Shown here piece by piece: positions 39,501-52,657 of a DNA stretch of 64,000 bases. Position numbers and translations under genes: made by a program. Within the stretch, counting starts at the first letter, position 1. Each line of letters starts with the position of its first letter. Below the pieces are notes generated by a model. The model ran no database searches. It saw nothing but the letters and a program-made list of their open reading frames with translations, and was not told the origin of the DNA. The stretch is from Closterium sp. Naga37s-1 (Eukaryota; Streptophyta; Zygnematophyceae; Desmidiales; Closteriaceae): contig CANJKZ010000783.1 in NCBI GenBank assembly GCA_947471745.1, positions 942,501-1,006,500 of the forward strand, written 5' to 3'.

Positions 39501-42500
39501 CGCGCGGGGCTGCATCACGCAGCGCGGGCTGCGGACGTGGCGCGCGGAGCAGCAGCGAGCCACGCGCGAGCTGCTGCAGGGCGGGGCCAGGTGGGGCCGC
39601 GTCAGTGGCAGGTCGTGGCCGCGAGAAGGGGCGGCGCTCTGGCCTGACGGGCCTGCAGGGGCGGCTCGCGGGCCTGACGGGCCTTGCAGGGGCAGCTCGC
39701 GGGCCTAACGGGCCTGCAGGGGAGGCTCACGGGCCTGACGGGCCTGCAGGGGCGACGTGCGGGCCGTACGAGTCTGCAGGGGCGGCGCGCGGGCCTTACG
39801 GGCCTGTAGGGGCGGCGCGCTGGCATAGGGCAGCAGTAGGGAGCGCGAGGGCTGCAGGACGGCGTGCGCAGCGCAGCACGTCACAAGGCAAGGCAGGCAA
39901 CACGTGGGGTAGCGTGGTAACCGCAACGGTAGGTGGGCCCGGAAAAAAAGACGGTCCTACGGACCTAGTGCTCTGAAACCATGTTAGAAACTAGCAGCAG
40001 GAATGAATGAACTATGAAAGGGTTGGGTACAAGTATGAAACCCTAAAAGGGGCTGTACCCCATATTAGCTACCCCACTACAGCCTAAACATATATAGCAT
40101 ATATATATACTTTGACAAGAAGCACCTCCTTGCAGCTGAGACTAGCATAGTCGCTGTAGGCGCTTCTCGTGGCACTCCTCGCACTCAATTCTTTGAGGGG
40201 TGTTCGCCCTCCCCCCTTCTCCCCTCAATCGCCTCTACTGCAGCTGTTGACTACCTTCGTGCTGAGGAGGTAGGAGCTGCGTCTGCCCCTAGTGGGAGGC
40301 GCCGCAGCGGCAGGGGCAGGGGAGGCAGGGGCGGTGGGGGTGGCAGAGGTGGAGGCGGTGGAGGGGGCGGTGGTGGCGGAGGGAGTGGTGGTGGGGGTGG
40401 AGGCGTAGGTGGCGGCGCTGGTGGCGGCAGTGGGAGTGGTGGCGGCGGCAGTGGTGGCGGTAGTGGGAGTGGAGGCGGCGGCAGTGGTGGCGGCCGGGGT
40501 GGTACCAGCCAGAGGGGAGGCGTTGGCGGTGGTCAGAGGCAGCAGCAGCAGCGTCAGCGTGAGACCCTTTCGCCTCAGGAGCTACGTGAGTGGTTTGCTC
40601 AGCGTGGGGCGGCTGGGGGTAGTGGTCGCTGACTGTATGACATTCGCACAGGTGACCGCTCTGGTCAGACATGCGGGAAGCTTCACACCTAGTACCGCTG
40701 CTTCTCTCGTCTTGACGACGCCTTCCGCGCAGAGTTTCCCGACGCGGCTGAGCTCCCCCGCTGGGCAGAGCTGCTTAGGCAGGGTGTGGATATCTTTGCT
40801 CTTGATTATGATGCTATCCTTGCTGCCATGTATGCATTGACTGTTAGTGCTGAGGGTGACTGTTACCTGTGTATGCTGCCAGACCCAAGTATAGAGGCTG
40901 CTGCTCTAGGTGCTAGTGAGTCTGCTGCTCTAGGTGCTGGTGAGTCTGCTCTCTCTGGTACTATGTCTGCTGCGGCCTTGCACACCTTCATGCTTGACTC
41001 AGGTCCTTCCTGCTGTTTCTTTCGCGATATTACCACAGTCACACCGCTCTTTGCACCTGTTGCTCTCTCTCTTGCTGACCCCTCTGGGAGTCCTTGCACG
41101 TTCCTCCACTGTTCTCCCGTGTCCGGCGGTTCTGTCTGGCTCACTGTCGGGTCTTCACCTCCCCTCGTTCTCTACGAACTTAGTCAGCAACGCCGTCCTT
41201 CAGGATGAGTGGGTTGATACCTTCACCCCTAAAGGACAGCGTGTGGCGATTTGTACGTGCTCCCCTCCCACCCTCGCCTGCCCCTCCCTGTCTTCCCTGT
41301 GTCGAGGGGCGGCAGCGCGCCACTCGTCACTCCTCCTCGTTCCCCCCAACGACTGCTCCCCTGCAGACTCTCCACATGGACGTGTGGGGGCCAGCCCGCG
41401 TTTGTGGACAGGGCCGCGAGCGCTACTTTCTACTGGTTATCGACGACTACACGCGTTACACCACGGTCTTCCCCTTGCGCAGCAAGGGGGAGGTCCCTGA
41501 TGTTTTGATCCCTTGGATCCACGCTGTTCGTCTCCAGCTCCGCGAGCAGTTCGAGACGGACCTTCTCGTCCTGCGTCTGCACTCTGACAGAGGTGGTGAG
41601 TTTTCCTCCGACCTCTTGCGGGACTTTTGTCGTGGGGAGGGCATTCGCCAGACGTTCACGCTTCCGGCCTCTCCGCAGCAGAATGGGGTTGCTGAGCGCC
41701 GCATTGGCTTAGTCATGGAGGTCGCTCGTACCTCCAAGATCCATGCGGCTGCCCCCCATTTTCTGTGGCCGTTTGCGGTCCGCTACGCTGCACATCAGCT
41801 CAACCTCTGGCCCCGTGTCTCCTTGCCGGAGACCTCGCCGACACTGCGTTCGACGGGAGAGGTTGGCGATGCATCGGTGTTCCGGGTCTGGGGATCTCGT
41901 GCCTTTGTCCGTGATACTTCCGCGGACAAGCTCTCCTCCCGCGCCATTCCCTCTGTGTTCCTTGGCTTTCCCCCTGATGCGCCTGGCTGGCAGTTTTACC
42001 ACCCCACCTCGCGCCGTGTCCTGCCCTCTCAGGACGTCATGTTTGACGAGTCGGTTCCCTTTTACCGTCTCTTCCCCTACTGCACTGCCCCTCTCCCCCC
42101 CCCTCGCCGCTCTTCCTCGCACCAGGTCCTCCTCCGGTAGACCCCCTCCCCCCTCAGGGTGCGGAGCCTGGGGTGCTGAGCCTGGGGGTGCTGAGCCAGA
42201 GCGTGCTGAGCCCGGAGGTACTTTGTCTGCTGGAGGTCCTACGGGTGTCTCGTCACGGCGGGAGCCTCTCTCTCCACCACAGCTGCGCGAGTGGTTTGCT
42301 CGGCGCTGGAGCCTCGGGAGTGGCGCTGCTGGAGCTGGGGGGCCTGTCGCTGGAGGCCCTGGAGCTGGAGGTGCTACAGACGTTGGAGCTGGAGCCGCTG
42401 GAGTTGGAGCGTCTGGAGGTGCTGGAGCCGCTGGTCCCGGAGGTGCTGGAGCCGCTGGTCCCGGAGGTGCTGGAGCCGCTGGTCCCGGAGGTGCTCGTAC

Positions 42501-43388
42501 TGAAGGTACTGGAGGTACTGGAGCTGGAGCTACTGGAGGTGCTAGAGCCGCTGGTCCCGGAGGTGCTCGTACTGGAGTTACTGGAGCTGGAGGTGCTGCA
42601 GGAGTTGGAGGTGCTGCAGGAGCTAGAGCTGCTGGAGTTGCTAGAGCCGCTCGTCCCGGAGGTGCTCGTACTGGAGGTATTGGAGCTGCAGGAGCTGGAG
42701 GTGCTGCAGAAGCTGGAGCTGGAGCTGCTGGAGGTGCTGGAGCCGCTGGTCCTAGAGGTGCTCGTACTGGAGGTACTAGAGCTGCTTGAGCTGGAGGTGA
42801 TTGCCTTGTGTCAGGAGCACAGGCTGGAGTACAGGACGAAGCACATCGCTCTGCGTTACTTCCTTGCTCGAGAGTTGCAGCAGCGTGGACAGCTTCGTCT
42901 TACTTACGTGGCCTCTTGGGCCAACACTGCTGATATCTTCACCAAGGCACTTCAGCCTTGTGATCATCACCGTTTCTGTACTGTTCTAGGCCTTGTGCCT
43001 ACTTGGCCTCACTTGCTCACTTTTTGACTTTGCTTGTAATATAATCTATATGCTTATACCTGCATGCTTACACTTGCTAGGTTTTGTTAACTGTAACGCT
43101 TGTTCTGCATTATATAACTCTGCATGTGAACTGGCCTTGTGGCCATTTGCTTGTACTCAGAGTGTGTGGTGACTTCTTGATCCACCTTGAGCTTGCTTTG
43201 TTTTTCTTGACTGGTCTTGTGACCTCTTGTTCTCCCCACTTTGCCTATGGGGGTGTGTCAAACTTATATGCTGCATGTTGTGTAGTCTGTAGTGGGGTAG
43301 CCCATATGGGGTACAACCCAATTAGGATTTGCTACTTGTACTCTGCATGCTGTTAGTTCATCCTGCATTCTCGTCCATTCTGTTGACA
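36556..43388 (+). mobile_element. Copia LTR retrotransposon B (broken, lacks most of RT)
   Basis: LTRs of about 132 bp lie at 36,556-36,687 and 43,256-43,388. They are clearly diverged, so this is an old insertion. The primer site TGGTTTCAGAGCAGG follows the 5' LTR. Parts: GC-rich leader (36,730-37,690), gag (about 37,709-38,296 and on from 40,124, with a Gly-rich end and an LSPQELREWFAQR motif), protease-like segment (near 40,990), integrase (about 41,370-42,060), Gly/Ala-rich linker (42,150-42,790), RNase H end (42,800-43,027). Copia E is inserted in gag. Several breaks. The likely target duplication is (A/T)TCCA at both ends. Confidence 0.87.
38297..40118 (-). mobile_element. Copia fragment E inserted in Copia B gag (broken)
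   Basis: The right LTR is 39,983-40,118 (TGTTAGAAACTAG...CTTTGACA); only the first about 25 bp of an LTR are found at 38,297. AGAAG at 38,292-38,296 and 40,119-40,123 is a target duplication, so it is a real insertion. The interior has a gag end (CPYVIRTGDRTGQACG), LREW motifs and a GC-rich leader of CCAGGGGCGGC-type repeats. No pol remains. Confidence 0.85.
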
Positions 43389-44739
43389 ATCCACTCCTGT
43401 ATGGTCTTGATTTTCGCCGGGTCGATTTTTATGCCGTCGCCAGAGATGACGTGGCCCAAAAACTCCAACTCTTGCTTAAGAAACTCGCACTTAAAGCCCT
43501 TGGTGATGAGTCGGTTTTCCTGCAACCGCTTAAACACTGCGTGCAGGTCGCGGAGGTGCTGCTCTCGTGTCTTGCTAAAAATGAGGATATCGTCCAAGTA
43601 GACGATGACACACCGGTCTAGAAGATCCCGAAAACCCTGTTCTTGGTCAACTGAAAGGTCGAAGGCACGTTCGTGAGGCCGAAAGGCATCACCGTGAATT
43701 CATAAGTCCCGTAGCAGGTGCAAAACACAATCTTGTAACAATCGTCGGCGAAGACTCAGATCTGGTGGTAGCCGCCGCGTAAGTCAATCTTCGAGAAATA
43801 GCGAGCGCCGCGAAGTTGGTCGAGGAGGTCGTCGGTGCGTGGGATTGGATAGCGAGACTTGATTGTCACCCGGTTGAGCGCGCGATAGTCGATGCACATG
43901 CGAAGCCCGCCGTCTTTTTTCGGATTGAAGGGGATCGGTGCTGCGAAGGGAGATGTGCTGGCGCGGATGAATCCTTTCTCCAACAATGCGTCAATTTGAC
44001 TTCGCAGCTCCTCGAGTTCCGGCTGTTTCAACCGCCACTGTGTCCGAACAGTCGGCTGCGCGCCATATTCCAGCTGGATTTTGTGGTCCTCAGGTCTCTC
44101 GGGTGGCAGTCCAGGTGGCAGATCGTTGGGGAAAATGCCGGGGTAACGTCGAATCAGCTCCGCTAAATCCGGTGGTACAGCTGCACACAGCTTCTCAATG
44201 TCCTTTCCGTCGGTGTCGACTGCCAACTCGCGTAAGCAAACAGCGAACAGCTGCGCGCCCTTGTTGAAGTGGCGAGCTATAGTGATAGCTTTGACGCACG
44301 GGGCTTGGATGTAGTCTGGTGTCCATGCAGGCAACTTAATTAGCCCCTCGTGCCTGTTGATGCTGCACGATCCCGTTGTCCAGTCGATGATGGGGTTGTG
44401 CCGTCCTAGCAGCACGTCGCAGCCATCCAGTGTCGTGGCGAGGAACTTCATGCTAAAGCCGAACTTGTCGCTGCATTCAATCCTGACCGTCCGTGTTTCT
44501 TCCAATATCGCCAGAGGCGTCCCATCCATAAGGCGAGTGTCAATTTCGGGCAGACACCTGTCAAGTTGCAGCTTGCATTTTTTTGCTGTCGCCAAGTTGA
44601 AGAGGCTATGGCTGGCCCCCCCATCGACGAACATTTTCAAGTTAGTTTTTAACACCTTGCCAGCGACCAGCACAGGGTGATCCACATGATTATCCCCGTT
44701 ATTCGGCCGAGTGCGATTGATTGCGTGAATTGGAACCAC
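43389..44739 (-). pseudogene. Gypsy protease and reverse transcriptase region
   Basis: Recognisable blocks: a protease-like [11 protein letters not shown], the RT entry [30 protein letters not shown], and the catalytic CVIVYLDDILIFSKT. It runs into the Copia B 3' LTR at its left end. Confidence 0.85.
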
Positions 44740-44819
44740 TACTCGGTGGGGATGGTGGGGTTCGGGCGACGGAGCACAGTCAGTAAAGGGCCCGTTAATT
44801 ACTGACTCTTCCCATTTCC

Positions 44820-45905
44820 CTACTCCTTCCTGTTGTTCCCCGTCAGCGGCGCTTTCTCGTGGCCATCACGCATGTAGTGACCCGTCTTCCCACACTTATA
44901 ACACGGTCCCTTAGGAGGGCGGTCGGGTGTATGGACGGCGTTGATCGTGGCTCGATGGGTCTGGCCATGAAAGCGGATTCCCTCCCGGGAAATTGCTCTC
45001 GCATTCTGCATCAGCGCATCTGTAGACTCCGCCAGCCGTACTGCTTCTAGGAATGATGTCGGGCGGCCCCTGCGAACCTCGTATTGAATCTCGTACTTGA
45101 GGCCGCTGATATATTTATCCAACCGCTCTGCTTCCGACATGTCATCCACTTGGTCGACGAGGCCCATAAATGACGCTGTGAAGTCTTGGACAGATGCCAT
45201 TTGCGACCAGGCACGCAGCTTCATGCGAGCTTGCTCCAAGGCAGATACGTGCTCGAAGCGATCTCGTAAGGCTGCGCCCCACTCCTTCCACGTGCGTATC
45301 TTGGTCACTCCGAAGATCGACTCTGCCACTTGATTAGTCACTGTTGAGGTCCCGTCTGCCGCATGTGTCACACCTGTCGGGGTCCCTGTTTCCAAGGTCT
45401 GGCGCCACCACTCAAGCACTGCGCCTCGAAGTAGCAAAACCGCGTAATTAATACGCGTGGCATTGCCATTCACACCTGCTGCAGTGAAGAAGACTTCAAC
45501 GCCAAACATCCACCCCTTCACTGTAGTCGTCTTGTCCGTAGGATTAAACGGGGGCGGGTTGACGGGTTTAATCTTGATCGTTGTTACTGCAACTGGCGCT
45601 ACTGCCGCTCGCTGCCTGTCTTCCTCTTTGAAGTCACGTGTGAGCGCGTCCAAAGGGTTGCTCACCGCTTGACTGTTGCCCACGCCTTCGTCATCGGGCG
45701 ACTCCTGGCACGCTTCACCTCGCGCCTGGCGTAGCTCGGCGTTTTCTCCACTGAATGTTGTCACTTCCGCCATTAATGACTTCATGCCTTCCTGCATCTC
45801 TGCCAATTCCGCCATGAGTCTGTTAACCGCCTCCTGATCCATGTGTCTAGCACTACGTCTGGTGGGCAAGCGGGTCTCCGAGGCCTTCAGGAGAATGGAA
45901 AACAC
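44820..45905 (-). pseudogene. Gypsy gag region
   Basis: This block has a retrotransposon gag core (ALRDRFEHVSALEQARMKLR, FTASFMGLVDQVDDMSEAER) and a zinc-knuckle-like segment ([13 protein letters not shown]) near its end. It lies directly after the primer-binding site of the Gypsy element. Confidence 0.85.
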
Positions 45906-46396
45906 GAACTATCAGAGTCGGGCAGGTTTGAATTAACAAACCCTGCGGCCAACCTTCGTGTAGTCCACTATACCAGCCACACCCGTGCAACCAAACTACC
46001 CTCGAAAAGTGGGGTGAACTAGGAAAGTAGCTCTGATACCAGGTGTTATGAGTTGTAAAGGAGAGTGCGCAAATTAACGAATAACGAGGTTGTGATTGAA
46101 CAGACTGAGCATACAATGAAGGCACATGCTAATGTAGTGGCTAGCCTAGCTAGGAGGGAACCTCGGGTGAGCGAGGTTGGGTGTAGGTTTGGCAAAGTGG
46201 AAATGCCGAAGGCGACGCGAGGAGCCTCGGCATCGTTGATGTCGGCCAAACGTGCGGAGTCTGAAAATCGGGGGTGTACGCGAAGCAGTCAACCCTGATA
46301 AGGAATTCGGGAAAATTCCTTGCAACTATAACGCGTACGGTAACTGGTGTTTTCATGCGTTTGGTAACTCGCTTAACGAGAACAAAGCAAAGCAAA

Positions 46397-49300
46397 GCTT
46401 AAGGTGGATCTCAAGATCACCACGCAGTCTGAGCACAAGCAAGCGACCACAAGGCCAGTCCACATGCAGGGTAATAAAAGCACAAGCAGGGATATAAAAG
46501 CATAAGCAGTACAGTGATCACAACCTAGCAAGAATAAGCATGCAGGTATAGATATATAGATCACAGTACAAGGCAAAGTCAAGCAGTAAGCAAGTGAGGC
46601 AGAGTAAGTACAAGGCCTAGAGCAGTGCAGAAACGCTGATGATTACCAGACCCAAGGGCCTTGGTGAAGATATCAGCACTGTTGGCCCGAGAGGCCACGT
46701 ATGCAAGGCGAAGCTGACCACACTGCTGCAACTTTGGAGCGAGAAAGTAGCGAAGAGCAATGTGCTTCGTTCTGTGTTCCAGTCTCTGCTCACGACACAA
46801 GGCAATCATGACCTTGTTGCCGACATACAGAATTGGAGGAGAACGAGGCCGCTCACCCAAATCGCTCAGCTGGTAGGTCAGCCAGCGGAACTCCTGTGCA
46901 GCCATAGCTCCAGCGTAGATCCCGGCCTCACAGCTGGAACCAAGCACAGAAGACGAACGAGTGGACCTCCACGAGACAGAACCAGAGCCGAGACTGAAAG
47001 AGTAACCCTGTGACGACCGCTGCGTCGCCTGGTCGTCGGCTTAAGAATCTTCGGAGTGTCCTGTGAGTACCACTGAGCCCCGTCCTCCAAGCACAAGCCC
47101 CATGCCCGATGTACTGCACAAGTAACGCAACACCCTCGTAGCAGCCCGCCAGTGCTCTGGTCGGTGTCTCCCGGGCGCAACGTAGCACGCCAGGATGCTG
47201 AGAGGGTATGCGGGGTCAGGTTGAGTGCAAGTCATAAGGTACATGAGGCAGCCCACAAGCTCTGGATACTGACCACTCGGCTCTACGGACTCGTCCGAAG
47301 GTGGAGCTGAGAGCGAGTGGCCTATAGGCAGAGGGGTGGACTGTGACGAGGAGAACTGGAAGCCAACGCGCTGAAGGACCTGGTGCACCATGTGTGACTG
47401 AGTCATAGTGATGGTGCGCCGTTCTTTGTCCCGAGTGATTTGCAGGCCAAGATAGCTGCTCAGCTCACCCTGGTCAGTGCAGGTATGTCTCTTCTGCACC
47501 TCCGCCTTCACAAGGGTCAGCGCCTTTGTGTCGGCAGTAGCAAAGACCAGGTCATCGACGTACACGAGGATGTAGGCCGGTAGCAGAGAAGGGTTGGTGC
47601 GCAGAAACAGTGACGGGTCAGCAGTCGAAGGAGCAAACCCAAGAGCCGCAAGCGCCGTCATCAGTGTGTCGTGCCACTCCCGGGGAGACCGTAGAATGGC
47701 CGCTGGAGGCTCCATTGGGTACCTTCAGGAAACGACCCAGTGAAACCAGGTGGGCGGCGCAGCCAGATCTCCTCGTGAAGGATGCCCTGCAAGAAAGCTG
47801 TGGAGAAGTCGAGGGAGTGCAGCTCGTAGTCACGCTGTGCTGCAACGTGCAGTAACACCCAAAGAGTAGTCATTTTTGGGGTGGGGGAGAAGGTCTGGAA
47901 GAAGTTGACCCCCTGTCGCTGACTGAAGCCTCGAGCAACGTAACACGCCTTGAAGACAGGCGGAGAACCCGGCGGCCACTTCACTCCGAAAATCCACATG
48001 CCATCGACTATGTTCCCCTCAGGAGGGGGAACTGCATCGACGTATGTGTCTATGGACTCCCAGGAAGCCATCTCTGCGTCCATGGCAGTCTGCCACTGAG
48101 AGGAGTACTCACCCATGATCGCCTCTGCGTGAGTGCGTGGGGTCGAGATGTCAAGTGCATCCGGGTCTCCCTCAAGGCAAAGCAGCATGGACTCGAGATG
48201 AGGTACAGCAGCCGCGAAGCACTCGAGCTCAAACTGCCTGTCCTCAAGGACGTCACTGCCAAGGGCAAGCTCACCCCCGACGGACGGAGGACAGTCAGAC
48301 CCAGACTCATTGACAAGACTTGCGACATAGTCGAGACGACATGTAGCAGCAAAGTCTACGAGCTCAGTGACTAAGGCAGACGCAGCAGTAGACTCAAAGG
48401 AAGGGTCAGTGACAAGAGTGGCCAGGAAATGAGTGACAGTAGGACTAGCAGCACGAGCAAGCTCAGACTCAAGGTCAGGAACGTCAGGAAGAGAGGACGC
48501 CGGAGGAGACGGCAGAGCAACACGCTGTGTAACAGAGGGAGGACGAGGTGCCATAGTGTGCGTGCCGGGGATAGGTGGAGGACGAGGACGACGAGCACGA
48601 CCGACTGTGCGAATAGGGGAGGCAGGACGAGACCCACGCTCACGACGCTCTGCCAGGGAGCATGTATGCACAGGGTAACGAGAAGGAGCAGGCAGTGGGA
48701 GCCAGGTAGGAACGGCGGCTGTGAGTGGTCATGAGGAGGACACAGAAGAGGTGGAGTAAGGCCAGTTGAAGACGGAAGACTAAGAACCTGGCGAAGTGCC
48801 GAGTCAGGTGGTGGGAGTGACGAAAACGGTGGTCGCACCACAGTACCCACAGTACTAGAGCCTCCAGCTCCAGTAACTCTAGCACGAGCAGCTCCAGTAC
48901 CTCCAGCTCCAGTACCTCCAGCACCTCCAGCTCCAGCACCTCCAGCTCCAGTACCTCCAGCACCAGTAGCTCCAGTACCTCCAGAACCAGCAGCTCCCGT
49001 ACATCCAGCACCTCCAGCTCCAGCACCTCCAGGACCTCCACCTCCAGCACCTCCAGGACCTCTAGCTCTAGTACTTGAGGTACCAGCAGCTCCAGCACCT
49101 CCAACACCACCAGCTCCAGCACCTCCAGAACCTCCAGCTTTAGTACCTCCAACACCTCCAGCTGCAGCACCTCCAGTACCTCCAGTAGCTCCAGTACCTC
49201 CAGTACCACTAGCTCCAGCACCTCCAGCACCAGTACCCCAAGCTCCAGCACCCGACCAGCCTCGGCGAACAACCCACTCGCGAAGCTGTTGCGACGAGAG

Positions 49301-51900
49301 GGTCTAATGTCGACGAGACCGCTGATGCTGTCCAATGCCAGAACCTCCAGCAGGAGCACCCACGACCCCACCACCACTAGGACTCGCAGCGCCCCCAGAG
49401 TCAGCACCCCCAGAGTCAGTACCCTTAGAACCATCACCCCCCCGACCCAGCACCCGCAGGACCAGCGGGGCGTCGGTGGAGAAGCCAAGGAAGACGCAGC
49501 GGAGAGAGCGAGGAGAGAGCTTGCCCGCGGTGGTATCACGGACAAGGAAGAGCGCACTAGACCCGAAACGCCGACGCATCGCCAACCTCCTCCGTCGAAC
49601 GCAGTGTAGGCGAGGTCTCTGGCACAGAGACATGGGGCCAGAGGTTGAGCTGATGCGCGGCGTATCGGACCGCAAACGGCCACAGAAAATGGGAGCAGTC
49701 GCATGGATCATGGAGGTGCGAGCAACCTCCATGATCAAGCCAATGCGGCGCTCAGCAATCCCATTCAGCTGTGGAGAAGCCGGAAACGTGAACGACTGGG
49801 CGATGCCCTCCGCACGACAAAAGTCCTCAAGTAGGGGGAAGGGAAACTCACCGCCTCTGTCAGAGTGCGGTCGCAAGACCTGAAGGTCCTGCTGAAACCG
49901 CGCACACAGCTGGCAACGAACAGTGCGGATCCAGGGGATCAAAACACCGCGGACACCCGCTTTGCTCTGCAAGGGGAAGACCGTGGTGTAGCGCGTGTAG
50001 TTGTCAAGAACCAGCAAAAAGTAGCGCTCGTGGTCCTGTCCACGGACGCGGGCGGGGCCCGACACGTCTATGTGGAGAGTCTGCAGAGGAGCAGTGGTCG
50101 GAGGAAAGGAGGAGGAGTGAGGAGCAGCGCGCTGCCGTCCCTCGACAAGGAAGACACGGCCGTGCAAGGAGCGCGGGGGCGGGGGCAGAAACCTGGGGAG
50201 GCCAGAGACAAGGAGACGAGAGTGCATGCCACGCAGGCGCGGTAGGGAGGGGTGACCAAGAAGGTGGTGCCAGAGGAGAGACAGGTGCGTGAGAAGGCGA
50301 CACGAACAAGACGCAGCTAACTGACCGGACGCAGCTACCTATGCAGACTCAGTGGTCAGTGTGTACAGGCCAGACCCAAGTCTCCGAGTGAACGTGGCGA
50401 GGTGGGCGCCAGTCCGTGAGTCCGTACAGATCTCCATAAGCTCACCCCCAAGAGTAGTCAAAGTGACAAACTGGTCCTGGAGGACAGCGTTACTTACCAA
50501 GTTCATAGTGAACGAGGGGAGGTGGAGACCTGCAAGCGAGCCGGAAGGGGCCGCTGGACACGGGAGAACGGTGGAGGCACGTGCTACGATTGGGCCCCCA
50601 GAGGGGTCAGCCAGAGTGACCAGGGCAGGTGCAGTGAGCGGTGTGACTATGGTGCAGTCGCGGAAGAAGCAGCGAGACGCGCCTGAGTCAAGTGTGAAGG
50701 TGTGCAAAGCCTCCACAGGAGCTGCACCTGTGCTAACAGGCTCATAAGCACCTAGACTAGTAGCCTCTGCACTACCAGGGATTCGTCGCTGAGAAACCCA
50801 CTCCCTAAGCTGCTGTGGAGAGAGGGTCTTCTGTTGACGCTGCTGCCGCTGCTGTCTAGTACCTTCAGTACCAGTACCCCAACCTGAGCGGCCTCGCTGA
50901 ATAACCCACTCTTGAAGCTGCTGCGGCGAGAAAGTCTCCTGGTGACAAGACTGCCGCTGTTGTCGAGTACCTCCAGCACCTCCAGCACCAGTACCCCAAC
51001 TGGAGCGGCCTCGTTGAATAACCCACTCGCGAAGCTACTACAGCGATAGAGTCTCTGGCTGACGCTGCTGCTGTTGCTGTCCACCCCCAGACGCTGCCAT
51101 GACCTTGATAGTGGCTATGACACGCAGTGGTAGTCAGTTGCAGCACCGCAAGGGCGGCAGTAGCGACTGCTGCAACTGCAGCCGTAGCAGTAGCGGTAGT
51201 TGCTGTAGTGGCAATTGCTGTGGCTGCAACAACAGTAGCAACTATTGGAGTAGCTGTAGAGGCAGTGGCTGGGCAGTAGGGTGCATGGGCAACAGAGCGC
51301 GCGCGGGCAGCAGGGCGCTCACTAGCAGCAGGGCGTGCGGGCAACAGGGCACACGAGCAGCATGGCACGCGCTAGCAGCAAGGCGCGCGATAGCAGTAGG
51401 GCGCGCTGGCAGCAGGGCGCGCGCTAGCAGCAGGGCACACGGGCAACAAGGTGCGTAGGGTGCGGGGAGCATAGGCACGCGGGTGGAAGGGCAGCGCGGG
51501 CTGCAGGGCGGCGCGCGGGCAGAGCGCGCGGGCTGCAAGGCTGCAGGGCACGGGGGGCGCGCGGGCTACAGGGCGCGGGGGGCACGCGGGCTGCAGGGCG
51601 CACGGCCTGCAGGGCACACGGCTTGCAAGGCGCACGGGCTGCAGGGCCCGCAGGCTGCAGAACAGAGCGTCGCGCGGGCTGCAGGGCAGGGCAGCGTGCG
51701 GGCTGCAGGGCAGGGCGGCACGCGGGCTGCAGGGCAGGGCAGCCCGCGGGCTGCAGGGCAAGGCGGCGCGCATGCTGCAGGGTGGCGTGCGGGCAGGGCG
51801 GTGCGCGGGCTGCAGGGCAGGGCAGCGCGTGGGCTGCAGGGCAGGGCGGCACGCGTTGCAGTACTTGCAGGAACACGGGAGGCCGCTCTTGCTTCACCAG
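46397..51900 (-). mobile_element. Copia LTR retrotransposon C (broken, LTRs not found)
   Basis: From right to left: GC-rich leader (51,900-51,280), gag end with three LSPQQLREW-type motifs (51,060-50,800), protease-like segment (TLDSGASRCFF near 50,690), integrase (50,227 to about 49,500), Gly/Ala-rich linker (49,260-48,850), reverse transcriptase (48,100-47,050) and RNase H (46,947-46,579). The 3' end stops inside the 3' untranslated part next to the Gypsy LTR. It has several breaks and is close kin to B and D. Confidence 0.83.
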
Positions 51901-52657
51901 CTACAGGTGCACTGCCCAACTCGGTCTTGCTGACAAACTCCTGAGCTAGGTGTATCAGCTTATCCAGTACCAAGACGTTGCATAATTGGGCAATTGCCTT
52001 CTGATTCCTCCTCTCCCACTTCAGTCGTGCATCATCCGATGCAGGTCGCTCCTCCGATCCATCAAAGTACCCCCGCAGATCGTGCGCCTCTGCTTATGGT
52101 TCGAACCGAAAGCTCCAAGTCCAGTAGTCGCTCCCGTCGAATTTTGACGCACTCTCCAGCTTCCCATCGCCCGAGTCAGCTTCCATTTGTGGCAGCGACC
52201 CTGACGATTGAATTTGAGGTGGTGGTGGAGGCGACAGTGGCGGCGGTGAAGACGACGTGGGCCGATTCACCCCCTCTTGGTTTTTGGAGCGTAATTCCGC
52301 GCTCGAACCTCCGATCGACAAGCCGTTTAATTCAGCCGAATCCTTGTTCCGAGGTCGTTCCAGTGAAGTATTGCACTTATGGATCCCGCGTCCAAGCTGT
52401 CCACTTAAACTCGTCGAAGTTCGCAGATTTTGCAAGGATGAAGACTCGCCCTCCAATCTCTTTTCCACGCTCTAAATCTTCTCCTATCCTATATTTTCTA
52501 GCTCGGCCATGAATGAATTTTGTGAATTGCGTCCGATCTGCTAGTCGAATGGTGACAATGCCGAGGCAACTCTTGTAAATCGTGTGGATACTCTTTTAAC
52601 GGTATGCTGCACGCCCTGATCGACGAATGTTGATCGAGCCCCTCCGTGAGTGGATGT
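51901..52657 (-). mobile_element. Unclassified retroelement-like remnant with gag-type start
   Basis: On the minus strand 52,468-52,094 reads Ser/Pro-rich sequence ending KLESASKFDGSDYWTWSFRF. The F-D-G-x-x-Y-W-x-W pattern is typical of the start of Copia gag proteins. No LTR edges are seen. The part next to Copia D (52,510-52,657) holds nothing I recognise. Confidence 0.4.

Larger units (their letters stand above)
34633..46396 (-). mobile_element. Gypsy LTR retrotransposon, minus strand, split by Copia B (broken)
   Basis: From right to left: an LTR at 46,044 to about 46,396 (TGTTATGAGTTG end), a primer-binding site just left of it, gag (45,905-44,820), protease and reverse transcriptase (44,739 to about 43,389), then, beyond the inserted Copia B, RNase H and integrase (36,507-34,633). 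The left end was replaced by Copia A, and only a 46-bp LTR scrap remains at 29,343. Domain order PR-RT-RH-INT places it in Gypsy, chromovirus-like by its integrase tail, though no chromodomain is visible. It has a few internal breaks besides the insertions. It is the oldest layer of the nest. Confidence 0.88.
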
